Below, piece by piece: positions 9,870 through 20,813 of a DNA stretch of 64,000 nucleotides. Source of the stretch: Brachycybe producta (lineage: Eukaryota > Arthropoda > Diplopoda > Playtdesmida > Andrognathidae); assembly GCA_036925085.1 (NCBI GenBank), contig JAUPFP010000173.1:41001-105000 (forward strand). Reading direction: 5' to 3'. Made by a program: the position numbers and the translations under genes. The stretch's first letter is position 1. The number at the start of each line of letters is the position of its first letter. The notes under the pieces are model-generated. The model made no database searches. It had not been told where the DNA came from and worked only from the letters and a program-made list of their open reading frames with translations.

Positions 9870-11629
9870 AATGCAGTAGCTATGCGCAAGGTTGTTAGTC
9901 TCATATGTGCATTATGCACTATGAACGGTGAGTTCCTAGTGCATAGTGCATTCATAGACATTTTATTTTATAGACAAAAAAATTAAAAAATATCGCATAC
10001 TAAGCATTTGTCTGCTTAAAGTTAGGTCTTTTCAAACCGACATAAAAAGCTTATTTTAAAACAAATATCGACATGAAATTATCCTTAAGTGATTGAGTTA
10101 TTCTTCTAGTTTTCTTGAAACACTTTCGAGCTTTTCTTAATTGTATTTCTAAAATACAGCATAACCAGAGTTCGAGCGGCGTTTACACTATAAAACGACC
10201 AAAATACAAAGAATTTTAAAAAAAGAACAATATCGAAAGAAGCAATTAAGTGTATTATTGATAAATTGAATTTCTTTTGTGTGTTATATAGTAAAGGCCT
10301 ACTATACGTTGCAATTCTTCATCTTAAAAAAATATCTAAGTACTGATTCTTGTATTTCTTGACAAGACTTTTTGAACTGATTTTTCTTATTATTATTTTT
10401 GGCTTTTGATTTTTTCTTATTCTTCTTCTTCTGATGTGTGTATGTCATGTAAGTTTATCTTTTTGCACACCCACATAGACACAAAAGACTAACTTTTTTG
10501 TTAGTTGCCGTTTTTTTGGCTTGTCATTTGTATTGGAATTGGTAGGTGATGTATGGAATGCATCATGAGAATAGAAAATGCCTTTACTCTTTGGTTCTAT
10601 TCCTTTTCCTCTTGTGTCTGTGTGTATACTGTATTAGAAACTGTGTTCTCCTTTTTGTTAGTTTGTCTATGTTTTGGTGTTCTTCGATTATTTTTTTATA
10701 TATATATATTTTTTCCTTTTCGTTTCGAACTTTTTTTTGCGCTACAATTTTGTTCATTCCTTCTGCTTGATTTCTTCAATTCTTTCCGCTTTCATGATTC
10801 TACAAATAGTATTAAAGTATTCTAAAGCTTAAGGATTGGTAATGTTTGTATTTTTAGTTTACAAAGTTTAACAGTGAAAGAAATCCGTCCTATGAGATTT
10901 GCATTTTATTTTAATTTGAAACTTTATTGGTATGAAATGAATTCAAATTTTTTTGTGTGTTGTACTGATTCATATCTAGTTTTTTTATTATGAAGAAACT
11001 ACAATGTAAAAAAAAAATTAGAGAGACGATTCTGTGACTAACAACTCTCATACAAGACAAGAAGAGAGCCACAATAGCAAAAATTGAATTCTATAATATT
11101 ATTAAATTGTGTAAATATTTGTATAATATCGTATTCATGTGGTTATTATCATAAAATGTTAAAAGTAAATGAACAAAATGCAACGTTTTGAGCTAGCAGT
11201 TTTGGCATTAATATGTATGTTGAGAATTTGCAATGTCACGTTTTTCCTAAGCTAAATAATTCCTTTGTTTACCCAGTTAATTTGTCGAAATTCGATCTTT
11301 TTTTGCGTATATGCTATACATGTACATGTATATCTAGTATATACTACGAAGAGTTGCAACGGGAATTTGGTTCATGACTGCGTAGTTGTAAATTGATTTG
11401 CAGGCGGTTTGTTGGACTGCGCTTGCTCAGTTTACTAATACTGAGTTAAATATTGAGCAGTTCTTTTTTTCTAATAACTTGAGCTATATTTACTAAGAAT
11501 TAAAGTGTAATTATAACCTGCGTTAGGACTGGTTTATACTGTGAAATAATGCATTGGCTCACTACTTGAGCATGTGCATTCTTATGTAGACATGGCTATA
11601 CAAAGTAATAAGAAGAATGAAGAAATAAG
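9870..11629. other. AT-rich region with one dispersed-repeat arm
   Basis: No gene recognised. Bases 10028-10140 (CATAAAAAGCTTATTTT through CTAGTTTTCTTGAAACAC) match the right arm of the foldback at 57915-58006. T-rich and TTC-rich tracts (10370-10430, 10680-10770) give short hydrophobic frames of no significance. Confidence 0.45.
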
Positions 11630-11720
11630 AGCTAGAACTAATATCAGCATATTTGTGGTCTTTTTTTTTCAAATGCATTTTAGACTATGGAATTCTCTTC
11701 CAACACACATAACGTATGTA
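11630..11720 (+). pseudogene. LINE reverse-transcriptase tail remnant
   Basis: The frame reads RTNIS, then FFF, then RLWNSLPTHI. Non-LTR reverse transcriptases commonly end with an arginine- or serine-led segment, a phenylalanine pair, and a W-NSLP motif. Nothing upstream extends the match, and the next element starts at 11787, so this is at best a short decayed fragment. The motif is seen; the family assignment is inference. Confidence 0.35.
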
Positions 11721-11786
11721 GTTCTGTTTTACGATGAATTCAATTTGACAATGATGTCTACTAAACTTTGTCTAAATGGCAACCAC

Positions 11787-12190
11787 CAGTGTTGGGAAAA
11801 TACTTTTAAAAAATATTTTAAATAAAATATAAAATAGCTTCATGAAAATATATTTAAATTAAAATACAAAATACAAATTTTTACTTTTATTTAAAATACA
11901 AAATACAAAATACTCTCAAAAAAGTATTTAAAATACTAAAATATTTACTTCATCTTATATGAGTAATATAACTGTTGGAAGCATTTGTCACTTAATCTAT
12001 TCTTTCTTGGAATTACTGTCAAAGCTGCATTTGACAACAACCTTTCAACAGGACCGATGAAGGTAAAATGAGTTGCATTCAACTTCATGAAGGCAGCCTT
12101 GATGATTGGAAACTGGCGCAATACTTGGATGTCATGACCCTGATGGAAGAGGGCTTTCAAGATAGCTTGTGGAGCGCGGGCCCCCACGTA
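11787..12190 (-). mobile_element. hAT element, 3' end fragment
   Basis: One end is preserved: CAGTGTTGGGAAAATACTTT (11787-11806) followed by an AAATAC-rich subterminal region, the layout of hAT elements with CAGTGTTGGG termini. It adjoins the C-terminal piece of a transposase coded on the opposite strand (11945-12187). The other end is not seen before 12769, so the element is truncated. Confidence 0.75.
11945..12187 (-). pseudogene. hAT transposase C-terminal dimerisation domain fragment
   Basis: The frame ends with a recognisable hATC domain: FPIIKAAFMKLNAT, then PVERLLSNAALTVIPRKNRL, then SDKCFQQL. In this family the pattern is a hydrophobic P-I-K segment, (S/P)-x-E-R-x-F-S, and (K/R)-R-N-R-L, followed by a helix that dimerises the enzyme. 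The hallmark ER pair and the RKNRLS stretch are both present. Only about 80 residues remain of a normal 600-700. The upstream RNase-H core and zinc finger are absent, so this is a dead fragment beside its own 3' terminal repeat at 11787. Confidence 0.8.
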
Positions 12191-12768
12191 TTTTATAATA
12201 GGCTAAAAAACTTTTTAACATGCCATAAACCTTGATGTAGATTATAACTTTTACACGCGTTTTTCGGTATATCTTCCTGCACGTGCTGTGTTTTTATATT
12301 TATTTTTTTACGAATTGATCACCTCTCAGTTTGTTCATCGAACTGAGTGAGATGCGTGGTCTTTTATACTGCAATGCTACTGATAAATTAAACATATAGG
12401 CATACTTCAATGAATAAGGCAATCGGCAGATGAGAAATTAATGGACTACTAAATTGAACAAACGTGTAACTTGATTCAAGAAAAACTAATTAGAACAAAA
12501 ATTAAATGAAAGCTAAAAAAATGTTTTATTTTTTTTTCCTTCCAAATAGAAAAAAATAATGCACATTGTTTTCTTACGACGGTAATTTTAACGTCTATAA
12601 ATAAGTGAACGTTAACTTTTTAACCTCACTTTTCTACGGGATTCACAGTTAGCCGGAATGTTTTATTTTTAAAAGACCTGATCCCGTAACCTGAATATTC
12701 AAAAGCAAAGACGTTTACGGTTCTTATGTAAATCAGTTTGAATTGTGCTTAGTGCAACATCACTGAAC
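12191..12768. other. AT-rich spacer, nothing recognised
   Basis: No gene, RNA or repeat identified. The last 8 bp (12761-12768, CACTGAAC) form the left flank of the next element. Confidence 0.4.
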
Positions 12769-13108
12769 CAGGGCCAGATTAAGCAAAAAAGGGCCTCTAA
12801 CTCATTGGGTGTTTGGGCTCAGTTCACCTAACAGGCAATAAAATATGAATAATTTTAATATATTTCTTTTCAAACCCATTACCCATTACGTATGTTACGA
12901 TTTTGCAAGCGTGTATTAGGCCTATGTGTTTTTGAAAAAAAAAAAAAGAACTTTATGAATGCGTTTGCAAAATGCAAATACTTTCTGTTTGTACATAAAT
13001 TATGCTAAATTTCCATATTTTTTCAATTTTTTTAACTTTTGCACGGGCCCCAAGAGCTCCTATTTCCTAGGCTTTAGCCTAGTTAGTCCAATGGATAATC
13101 CGGTCTTG
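12769..13108. mobile_element. hAT-type MITE (CAGGGCCAGATTAAG ends)
   Basis: The left end CAGGGCCAGATTAAGC pairs imperfectly with the right end, which on the minus strand reads CAAGACCGGATTATCC. The 8-bp flanks CACTGAAC and TATTGAAC match at six positions, both differences being C/T. Length is about 340 bp with no coding capacity. It is an old, drifted copy. Confidence 0.7.
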
Positions 13109-14219
13109 TATTGAACCAACATCACGATTCTTCATTATTCATATTTTTTTAGTTAGTTTCTGAAATTTGTTTGTTGCCTTTAGGCATATAAATGCATAGG
13201 CCTACTTAATATATTAATTATACAGTTTTGTATATTCAATTTAGCCGTCGAATAGCTGCTTGGGATATCGTTGTTTATTTAATTGAATTGGTATGTTTGT
13301 TCAAAATGACATTAGTTTCAGTCTAGTAAAATTATTTATGTTAGATCAAGTAAACATTGTACTGAAAGTGATGACCAACATTGAGTTTAACGTTAAAAAA
13401 TCTTCAGAATGACATGTTTTCGACTTAATCATATTCAGTTATGTTTTGTTTACACATGGATTACGAAAACTAGGTAAAACGCAACCATGTCTTATTGAGT
13501 ATTTAATATAATTCTCTAAACTAAACTCATTAACAAATGTTTTGAAAATAAACTGAGAAGTTTATTCAGACTGGGTGGGTTTCGTATTATCAGCTTTTTA
13601 TGGAAATTTTTCTTAATGCCGAAATAATGGTTTGTAAATTTTTTTTGGTCATAACAGCTCTTAATCAATTAGTTTGTTTTGTATGGAATGGGGGAGTTTG
13701 TGTCACGAATTAGAAATAATGACGCTAAAAAAAGCTTTTATTTGTTGTAGTCGATTTTGTTGTTGTGTTTTAAGGGGTTCAGAAATAAGAAAAATACTTT
13801 CTGTGATTGATTTTGAGGTGGATAAAACACAATAACACTAGTGGAAAGCTACTCTAATGAGTAGGTTGTAAGTTTCTCGTATTACAAACTCACGTCATCC
13901 ACTCACTTAATTACTCTCTATTTAAGTACAACTATCGTGAAATGTAAAGAAAAAAGTAGAAGAAGAAGAAAAAAGCTCAAAAAAGCTGAGAGAAAAACAA
14001 GAAATGCCACAGAAACTATCGCGTCCATTAACTTCCTGTTTTTCGAACTTTTATGAGTGGAGGTTTTTTTTTGTGTGTGAATTTCACAAACATTTCGGTT
14101 TTGTGCTATTGGTGCATGCTGATGAGCACCACTTCCGGCTCTAAGCATTTAATGGAATTCCATGCTAAAAAACGAAAATAATAGAGTTACTTTCATAAAC
14201 TGTTTGTGGCGTGCTTTAG
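13109..14219. other. AT-rich region, nothing recognised
   Basis: No coding or RNA gene is supported. Purine-rich and T-rich tracts near 13950-14070 generate short frames without motifs. Confidence 0.4.
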
Positions 14220-14330
14220 ATCTCTTTCTCCCTATCTCTTTCTCTCTCTCTCTTTCTCTCTTTCTCCCTCAATCTCTCTCTCTCTCTCTTTCTTCCTCAA
14301 TCTCTCTCTCTCTCTCTCTTTCTCCCTCAA

Positions 14331-14361
<31 letters not shown>
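14220..14361. repeat. (TC)n microsatellite with a higher-order repeat
   Basis: This is a CT-rich tract in which (TC)n runs are punctuated by CCCTCAATCTCTC three times, so a larger unit has itself been duplicated. The leucine-serine frames through it are artefacts. Confidence 0.9.
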
Positions 14362-14645
14362 GGTGGTGCCATGGAAAACAACTTAAAAAGTTTCAATGCA
14401 TTTGATGTAATATGTTAATGGTTTGTCCTTAGTTATTAAATAGGAAATATGCTGCAATTGCATGGTATTATATAATTGAGACAAGAAGGGTTCAGAAAAG
14501 ATATTTTAAATTGTCAAATAATGTATTGCAGGTTGTACAGGGTGCTGCAATATCTCTTGTCAAAGGCGATACTTCTTTCTTAAATGATAATCACAATGGC
14601 TGTATTTTCAAACGAGATTCTTCACAAAAAAGTGCAAAATATGTT

Positions 14646-15230
14646 TTCAATATGAATTTGAAAAATTACCCTGCAAACAGCCAAGAAGGCCTTTGGTAGA
14701 GGGATGGACGTTCATTTGCAGCATGCGGAATGCATTGTTAGAATTCAAAGATATAAACCAAATAACAATTGCGGTGTGTTCTGGTGCAGCTGAAATAATG
14801 CAATCTGCAAGAGAGTTCCATTTTCTTACCACCTATCAACAAATGACCAGTAATATAAACCAGTCCGCAATAAAATCTCTCTGATTGTGTTATGAGTGGT
14901 CACCAATACCCAACTATAATGCCCTGCACAGTTAACATGAAGTTGCTTTGGGACAATAATATCCTTCTATAATCTGTTTAATAAAGTTAAGACAAAAATA
15001 TGTTCTACTTGCAAGTAAACTGTCCCAACCAAGCTCCAAAAGCATTTTGTGACACTCGCGAATCTCATATTTGCCACAAATAAACTTAGCATCCCTTTTG
15101 TTAAACGAGTGTTTGGTTTGGCGCTTTGTTGTGAATCACTCAGAATCTCTTGCAAAATAGCAAAGCGTTTTTCGCAAGTTGCTTTGTCAGAAACATTTGC
15201 AATTTATGCAAGTTTATGCATTAGTTTGTC
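14646..15230 (-). pseudogene. Degenerate LINE reverse-transcriptase 3' region
   Basis: On the minus strand, in shifting frames, two segments typical of the end of non-LTR retrotransposon ORF2 appear in the right order. Near 14950-15070 is a CHKMLLELGWDSLLASR-like stretch followed by a hydrophobic IKQIIEG. Near 14790-14830 is RKWNSLADCIISAAP. The first matches the family pattern ML-x-LGW-x-L-x-x-R; the second matches W-NSLP-x-x-I. Several stops and frameshifts separate them, so the copy is inactive. No target duplication or tail was found. Confidence 0.45.
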
Positions 15231-15949
15231 AGAAATGATTTTTTGATGACATCGATGTGTATAGTGAATAGTCTAGGATAGAATATTCATACAGATGTAT
15301 TTGTTATCATCATGTATTTCTGCCATCAGCGAGATCCGCATGTAACTTCAACATCTGCCAGTGTATTTTATATTTTCATCTTGTTGTTGTTGTTTGAACG
15401 TTAGAATTTTACAAAAAAGGTAAATAATAACTTTTGTTCAGTAATTGCAATTTGGAGAATAAATATAACAAGCCTGAGGCATCAAAAAGGTACATTGTTA
15501 ATCATTTTCTTCAAAGTTTTATCTGAAGGGATATTACGTTGCCATCTTTTTCTTTCGGGTGGCGGTGGCGGTGGGGCTTTTGTCATTGGTGTAGCTTCTT
15601 GTAACTATTGCATATGTGATTATTTCCTTAATAAATTTCTCAATTCTAAGAGAATACTTTTTATCAATCTGAAAAACCAAAATGCAAAATATAGTTATAA
15701 TATTTACTATATCAATCCCGGGCCCCTTAAGAGGCTACATTGCAAAATTACTTCGGAAATTCTCCACAAAGAGCGGTAGCATCGTTTTTCTATTGAGCTT
15801 AAGATGGCTCAGAAGTCTCAAAAAGCTTAAAAATAGCCAAAGATTCAAGAAGTTTTAAAATTCGAAAAAATGGAAAAAATTCAAGGCTTGGATTTTTAAA
15901 AAACGGCCAAAGTTTCAAAAAAATTTAAAATTCCATGCAAAACTGAAAA
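15231..15949. other. Spacer, nothing recognised
   Basis: No gene. A short GGTGGCGGTGGCGGTGGGG stretch lies at about 15560. From 15800 onward the sequence is AT-rich with repeated AAAATTC and AAAGTTTC words, probably the degenerate body of the element whose end is at 15950-16045. Confidence 0.35.
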
Positions 15950-16045
15950 CACACAAAATGGGTTAAACATGTTTAGCCCAGCCCAGTTTAAACCATGTTT
16001 AAACAGTGGTTTAAACCACTAATGGAGAAAACCTTGCCAACCCTG
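15950..16045 (-). mobile_element. hAT end fragment with TTTAAAC repeats
   Basis: Read on the minus strand it starts CAGGGTTGGCAAGGTTTTC and is followed by GTGGTTTAAACCACTG and further TTTAAAC/GTTTAAA words. This is a familiar hAT-like terminus with subterminal palindromic repeats. The opposite end is not identified. Confidence 0.55.
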
Positions 16046-16382
16046 TTTTTTATTTCGAAATTGTGTAATATTTCCACATTTCCTAATTCCTCATTGCCAC
16101 AATAGTTATAATGAATAACAAATAAGAGTTATGAAATGATAAGTTTTTGTCTTGTAGGGTTATAAAATGTCACTTTTTTGTTTGATTTTCATTTACGATT
16201 TCAGTTGATTTTTTTTTATCCAATTTTAGTCTCATGGGTTGTTTTTTTATGAAGATGAGCTCATTTTGTCAACTTCATCTTAAGTAAGAAATTGGTCAGA
16301 AAAAAAGGGCGATATTTGGATCTATTTTGGGTGGAGTTCCTCAATGTATATAAAGCATAAAGATATGAAATAAAATCATTGT
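16046..16382. other. Spacer
   Basis: No gene recognised; AT-rich with T-runs. Confidence 0.35.
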
Positions 16383-16480
16383 GGTGGGGTAGGGGTAGGG
16401 TGGCGATTTTGAGGCTGTAAAAACGGATCTTCCATTTCTTTCATTTTTTGTGGGGGTGGGGGATTTGGTAGGGGTGGGGT
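16383..16480 (+). other. G-quadruplex-prone patch
   Basis: Two G-rich clusters occur: GGTGGGGTAGGGGTAGGGTG (about 16382-16402) and GTGGGGGTGGGGG...GGTAGGGGTGGGG (about 16450-16480). Each offers four or more closely spaced G-tracts, which fits the usual G4 pattern. The opposite strand reads as a proline/threonine-rich frame, which is a by-product. Confidence 0.55.
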
Positions 16481-16481
16481 T

Positions 16482-16700
16482 GGCGGACGACAGAGTTCTA
16501 TTATAAACGCGTCCCTCGTGTCCTATTCGACAAGAAACTTCAAATTGAGACAACTTTATCGTTGCCTTTTTTATGAGACCCCAAAGAAATTGTATCAGTG
16601 GATTAAAAGATGTGATATGAGCTTATATGAAAAGCTGTGTGAGAAATCAAAGAAAGAGGGTCTTGAACATTACATAGACCATCATCGTATAAGCATGTCT
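16482..16700 (+). other. Coding-like segment of unknown function
   Basis: One frame runs open from about 16482 to beyond 16700 with a mixed, protein-like composition (for example LRQLYRCLFYETPKK and EKLCEKSKKEGLEHYIDHHR), unlike the low-complexity frames around it. There is no ATG at the left; the frame enters from an upstream G-rich patch and ends in T-rich microsatellite. It could be an exon or a transposon fragment. I do not recognise the protein. Confidence 0.2.
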
Positions 16701-18056
16701 TTTTTTTTTTTCTTCTTCTTCTTCTTCATTCTACTTTTACTTTTTCGTTTTTCTCTTCCTCCGTCATCGTTTTTCTTGGATGTTCATTCAATGTCTATGT
16801 CCTATATATGTATGTATTTGTAAGTGACGTCATTTGATATCCAATTTTCGACTATTTGAGCTGTATATGTAGGGGTATGCATGCATGCATGGATGCAAGG
16901 AACATTTCTTTCTGAATTTTAAAAGCTATAAATCCGCATTGTTAAGAGCTAGAATGATAGAGACGTCAACATCTGTTCAAGTGCACTGTATGTGTGTGTG
17001 TGTATATATACAGTACGTGTATACACATATACATATCTAAACCAAAAGGGAATGATGACAAGAGTGAGTGTGTCTTAGTGTCTATTTGCCAACAGAGGTT
17101 GTAAAAATTGCTGATTATATTTTTTTTGTATGGGGTGGGGTGGAGGAGACTGCCAAATGTATTTTAAGAAAGAGATGAAATGAGTAAGATATAGAAAGTG
17201 AAATCTCTTAAAGAAATGGAAAATTGTTTTTGTTGGTTTAAATAACTTTATTATATATTAGAGAGTGGTTAGAATTTCATTTTTTTTTTAAATTCTTGCT
17301 AAGTGCATTTTTTTGTTTTGCACAATTGTAACTTTTGTGTGTGTATGTGTATGCCTATCTTTTGTGTGTGTTTATTTGTCGATGTCTCTCATTGCTAAGA
17401 AGTTTTAAGAATTGTCTGATTGCAGTGATTGCCTATTTCAAGGGGAAAGAACTGGGGTTTGTTTTAGGCGCTTGTGACAACATTGCCCTCCCTTCCCCTC
17501 CCCCCCCCCCCTTGTGGTTTATGGTCCGCTTAAAGAACTTTCTTGTTTGAGCTTTTCAGAAGCAACTTTAAGAGAAAAACAAATCGAAAGTGATTTTAGA
17601 AATTGATGGAGCCGAGTAACAAGTTACATATTTTCATGTTGATATTTTTTTTAAAAAATAAACGTTTTAGAGCTTTTTAATAATGTCGAAAGTCACGTTT
17701 CGTATCAACTTCGAAAGAAATCTCAAATATTCGGTCATTTTCAAAAGGCTGTAAGTTTTATTAGAAAAAAAAAACTCGTATGCTTTTTCTTTTAAGTCTT
17801 TCGTCTAATTTTTATTTGACTTTCAAATTCAACCAAAGAAAACTTGTTAAGAGGTTAAAATCTAGGTTGATCGACCTTCATTTAACCCAGAGTTCTCCTA
17901 GATTCGAGCTTCTGACTAGTCACTTTAGTTCTTAAAAAATATAGCTTTTTCGCTTGACAGATTAATTGTTATTAATGGATTTATAGATTATTTTAAGTTG
18001 CATTCTTCAATTTCGTTATATTCATTAAAGCAATAAAATGACATGCATAATAGGCG
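16701..18056. other. Spacer with microsatellites and one dispersed-repeat arm
   Basis: It contains (TTC)n at 16709-16728, GCATGCATGCATGCATGG near 16877, and a TG/TA tract near 16990-17035. A C-run lies at 17502-17511. Bases about 17608-17670 (AGTAACAAGTTACATATTTT through AAATAAACGTTTT) resemble the ~100-bp dispersed repeat seen at 57762-58006. No gene recognised. Confidence 0.4.
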
Positions 18057-18725
18057 TTAAGCGGCGATCTCACTGTCATTTTTTCTCTCTTTTAAGATTC
18101 CGTGCTAGAAATAAGTCAATTATTGATGTACAGTTTTTTGCAAAAAAAATAACGAAGATCAGCATTTTCTGTAAGGTGGTAAGGTTGTGCAAGAAACCAC
18201 TTTAAAGCCTCGTTTTCACGGCGATAGTTCTTTCATGAGAGTAGCTGTCATGAAAGTTACGATAGTTCACTCTCACGATAGCAACTGTCTACATGTCTTG
18301 AAGTAACGTGATAGTTCTGTCATGACAGTGTGACGTCTACTTCACACATATCATTGAGTCAACAACAGTGTTAATGCCTCTCTCCCTTCAGAAGCCAAAT
18401 TTCCCTACAAAGTGCATATTTCCCTACAAAGCGGTCACTCAACAACTATTACTATAGTGAGAGTACTATCAACTATCTAGTCAAACGAGATAATGTGATA
18501 GTCACTATAGCAACAGTGTGATAGTGACTATCATGTGGTTTGCACGATGATAGTTCTCGCGATAGTTGCTCTCATAACAGCAACTATTGTGAAAACTATC
18601 AACGTGAAAACGAGGCTTAAGTGTCTTGCAAAAGTATTATCACATTGGCAATTGGAATTAATTCAAGGACCACATATTGCAGTGAGTCTTGCTTTAAATA
18701 TTGGCCATATGTATCGCCACTTTAA
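18057..18725 (+). mobile_element. MITE family H, copy 1, split by a TTAA MITE
   Basis: Bases 18057-18201 and 18621-18725 together match the unbroken copy at 60686-60933 (opposite strand). Shared words include GATTCCGTGCTAGAAATAAG, CGAAGATCAGC and CAAGAAACCAC before the break, and GTCTTGCAAAAG and AATTAATTC after it. The ends TTAAGCGGCGAT and ATCGCCACTTTAA are an imperfect inverted pair. The superfamily is not certain. Confidence 0.75.
18202..18620 (+). mobile_element. TTAA-flanked MITE, copy A (nested)
   Basis: TTAA lies at both edges (18202-18205, 18617-18620). Inverted ends are AGCCTCGTTTTCACG and CGTGAAAACGAGGC. The interior is full of short palindromic words (GATAGTTGCT, ACTATCA, CATGACAG). 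TTAA targets and a non-coding body suggest a piggyBac-type MITE. It interrupts the family H copy; the unbroken paralogue at 60686-60933 shows the pre-insertion arrangement. Further copies are at 26521-26925 and 49398-50333. Confidence 0.85.
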
Positions 18726-19478
18726 GAAATGTCGATACAGTCGGTTTGCTTAATGTATCGATCGACTTCTTACAACCAGTTTTCAACTTTGAAGAACGAA
18801 TGCCCTCGCATTATATACGATTTGATAGTTAAATGGTAGTTTCAAAGAGCTGTATTTTAGTTTTAAAATATACTCTATAGACAAGATTGACATTTGCCAT
18901 ATTTCACAAAGGCGTCATGTGTACATAAAAACATAAATAAAAAATATATATTTTCAGTCTTAGAATCTGTTTTATGGTTCTTGGTGTTGATCTAAATCAT
19001 TTTTTACAGCTTTGCATTGGTCGAAAATGTTATTTACTGTATATGTACATTATTAAAATTTGTGGAGTAAAAAAGAAAAAGAAACTTTTTGAGATTTCTA
19101 TTGCTTTTTTTTGTGTACTGAGATCTTTTTGCAACATTATTACATATTATTTTTGATGTTTGTGATGCCACAAACATACTTATGGTCACTATACTGTGAA
19201 CAGGAAGCAACAAAATATAAAAAAAAGGAACTTTAACTGGGGAAGGGGGGGGGGGGGGAGAGATAGAAAAAAAGTTTTGCGCGATGAGAGTCTCGATGAC
19301 TATTGATGCGTTCATTTTCTGTTTCGAATTTACTCCTCTTTTTTTAGTGTCTTTATTTGGTTGTGGAATGGAAAGGGGCCGTTTTATCTAAACCAATTCT
19401 GACAGTGAGCCGTATCTCCTCATTAAATTTCCACGATACCGAAATCGATTTTTATTTCAGTTGTGTGTTTCTGGGCGC

Positions 19479-19531
<53 letters not shown>

Positions 19532-20532
19532 TATACATGTACTGTATATATCTGGAAAAAAAGTATCTTCTTTTCCTATCCAATTTGAATAATGCAGCAA
19601 TGAGGTTCGTCTTCGAAAAATAAGAAATTTGTATCCAACTGAAGAAAGGAGTTCGAGGTCTCTCTCTATATATGCAAGTTGATGATACAAGGTGTCACAC
19701 AAGTTGCTCATTTATTTTATTTTATGTAACATCGAAACGTTGTATATATTAAACATTTTAGTGCTTTTTTATAGCATTTAATAATATTTTTATTTCTCTG
19801 ACCGTTGTAAACAACTATAACCATCAAATTCTTATAATAATCTGGTCAACAAAATTTTTTTTGGAAATATATTCCATCTTTAATTTATTTTAACGTTTCT
19901 ATTTCTTTATTTTGGCATATACTTAATTAAATATGCAAATGAACAAAATCAATGAAATAGAACTGGTTGTTCTGAATCTAAAAAAAAACATTACTAAGAA
20001 TTAATTGAATAATTAAAAAACTAGACTTGTAAATAAATTAAATAAGGTTGTAAACAACTTCAAGAGACACCTTTTTTTGATAAAACACACTTTTAGCCAA
20101 GTATGAATAATGCAAACTTAAAATGTGGTTAAGTGTGGTACACTTGTCTAAGGACGCATTAAATATTAGTGGTCACTTTTTTGCTTAAAAATGCAATGAG
20201 TGGTAATTAAGTGATAACCAAATTGACACAAAGTAAAGCTAAAGTAGAGTTTATTATTACGGGCTTGAGACTTTTCTTGTTCTGGCGGTGAACCTAAAAT
20301 TTTGTCTTTGGAGTTTTTTTTCCATTATAGGATTATTAAAAACGATATAATTATAACTAAGTACAAATAATCGTCAATTTTCATGATGACATGAACGCAT
20401 GCTGAATAGAAATCGTTTTGTTTTGGTGAATTTCTACACATTAACTTACTGCAATACTGCTAAGTGACAGCTTAAAATAAATACAACTGTTCACACTAAA
20501 ACAGTTCAAACTTTTACAAAACTTTTGTTTAG
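18726..20532. other. AT-rich region with G-run and (TA)n
   Basis: A G-run occurs near 19244-19258, and a (TA)n tract at 19482-19528 generates spurious tyrosine-isoleucine frames. No gene recognised. Confidence 0.4.
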
Positions 20533-20533
20533 G

Positions 20534-20813
20534 ACAGTGGTTTTCCAAAGTGGGGTGCGTGAGATGACCCATGGGGGTGTGCGAGATAACCCATGGGGGC
20601 AATCAATTGATATTTATTCGATTTTATTGGTAATTGTGTTAGGTTTGAATCTTGTCTGCACCAGAGAGTGATCTACACAGATTAATGGTGGCTGTTAAGT
20701 AACCGGACAGGAAAATGGTGGTTGTCAAGTAATCGGTTATTTATTTCCGGGGGTGCGTGCTCAGTTTTTTTTTACACGTAGGGGTGCACGACCAAAATAG
20801 TTTGGATTTAGTC
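20534..20813. mobile_element. hAT-like element fragment (CAGTGGTTTTCCAAAGTGG end)
   Basis: The left end CAGTGGTTTTCCAAAGTGGG followed by GTGCGTGAGATGACCC is typical of Charlie-like hAT termini. The far side ends GTGCACGACCAAAATAG then TTTGGA, a weak complement. The GTGCG(T/A)GAGAT phrase occurs twice near the left end. No transposase and no clear duplication are present. Confidence 0.5.

Noticed and set aside
9623..9961. 112- and 76-residue frames on opposite strands
   Set aside because: They cover the hAT MITE 9444-9861. Truncated copies of that MITE do not preserve them.
14162..14418. Leucine/serine-rich frames
   Set aside because: They are translations of the (TC)n microsatellite.
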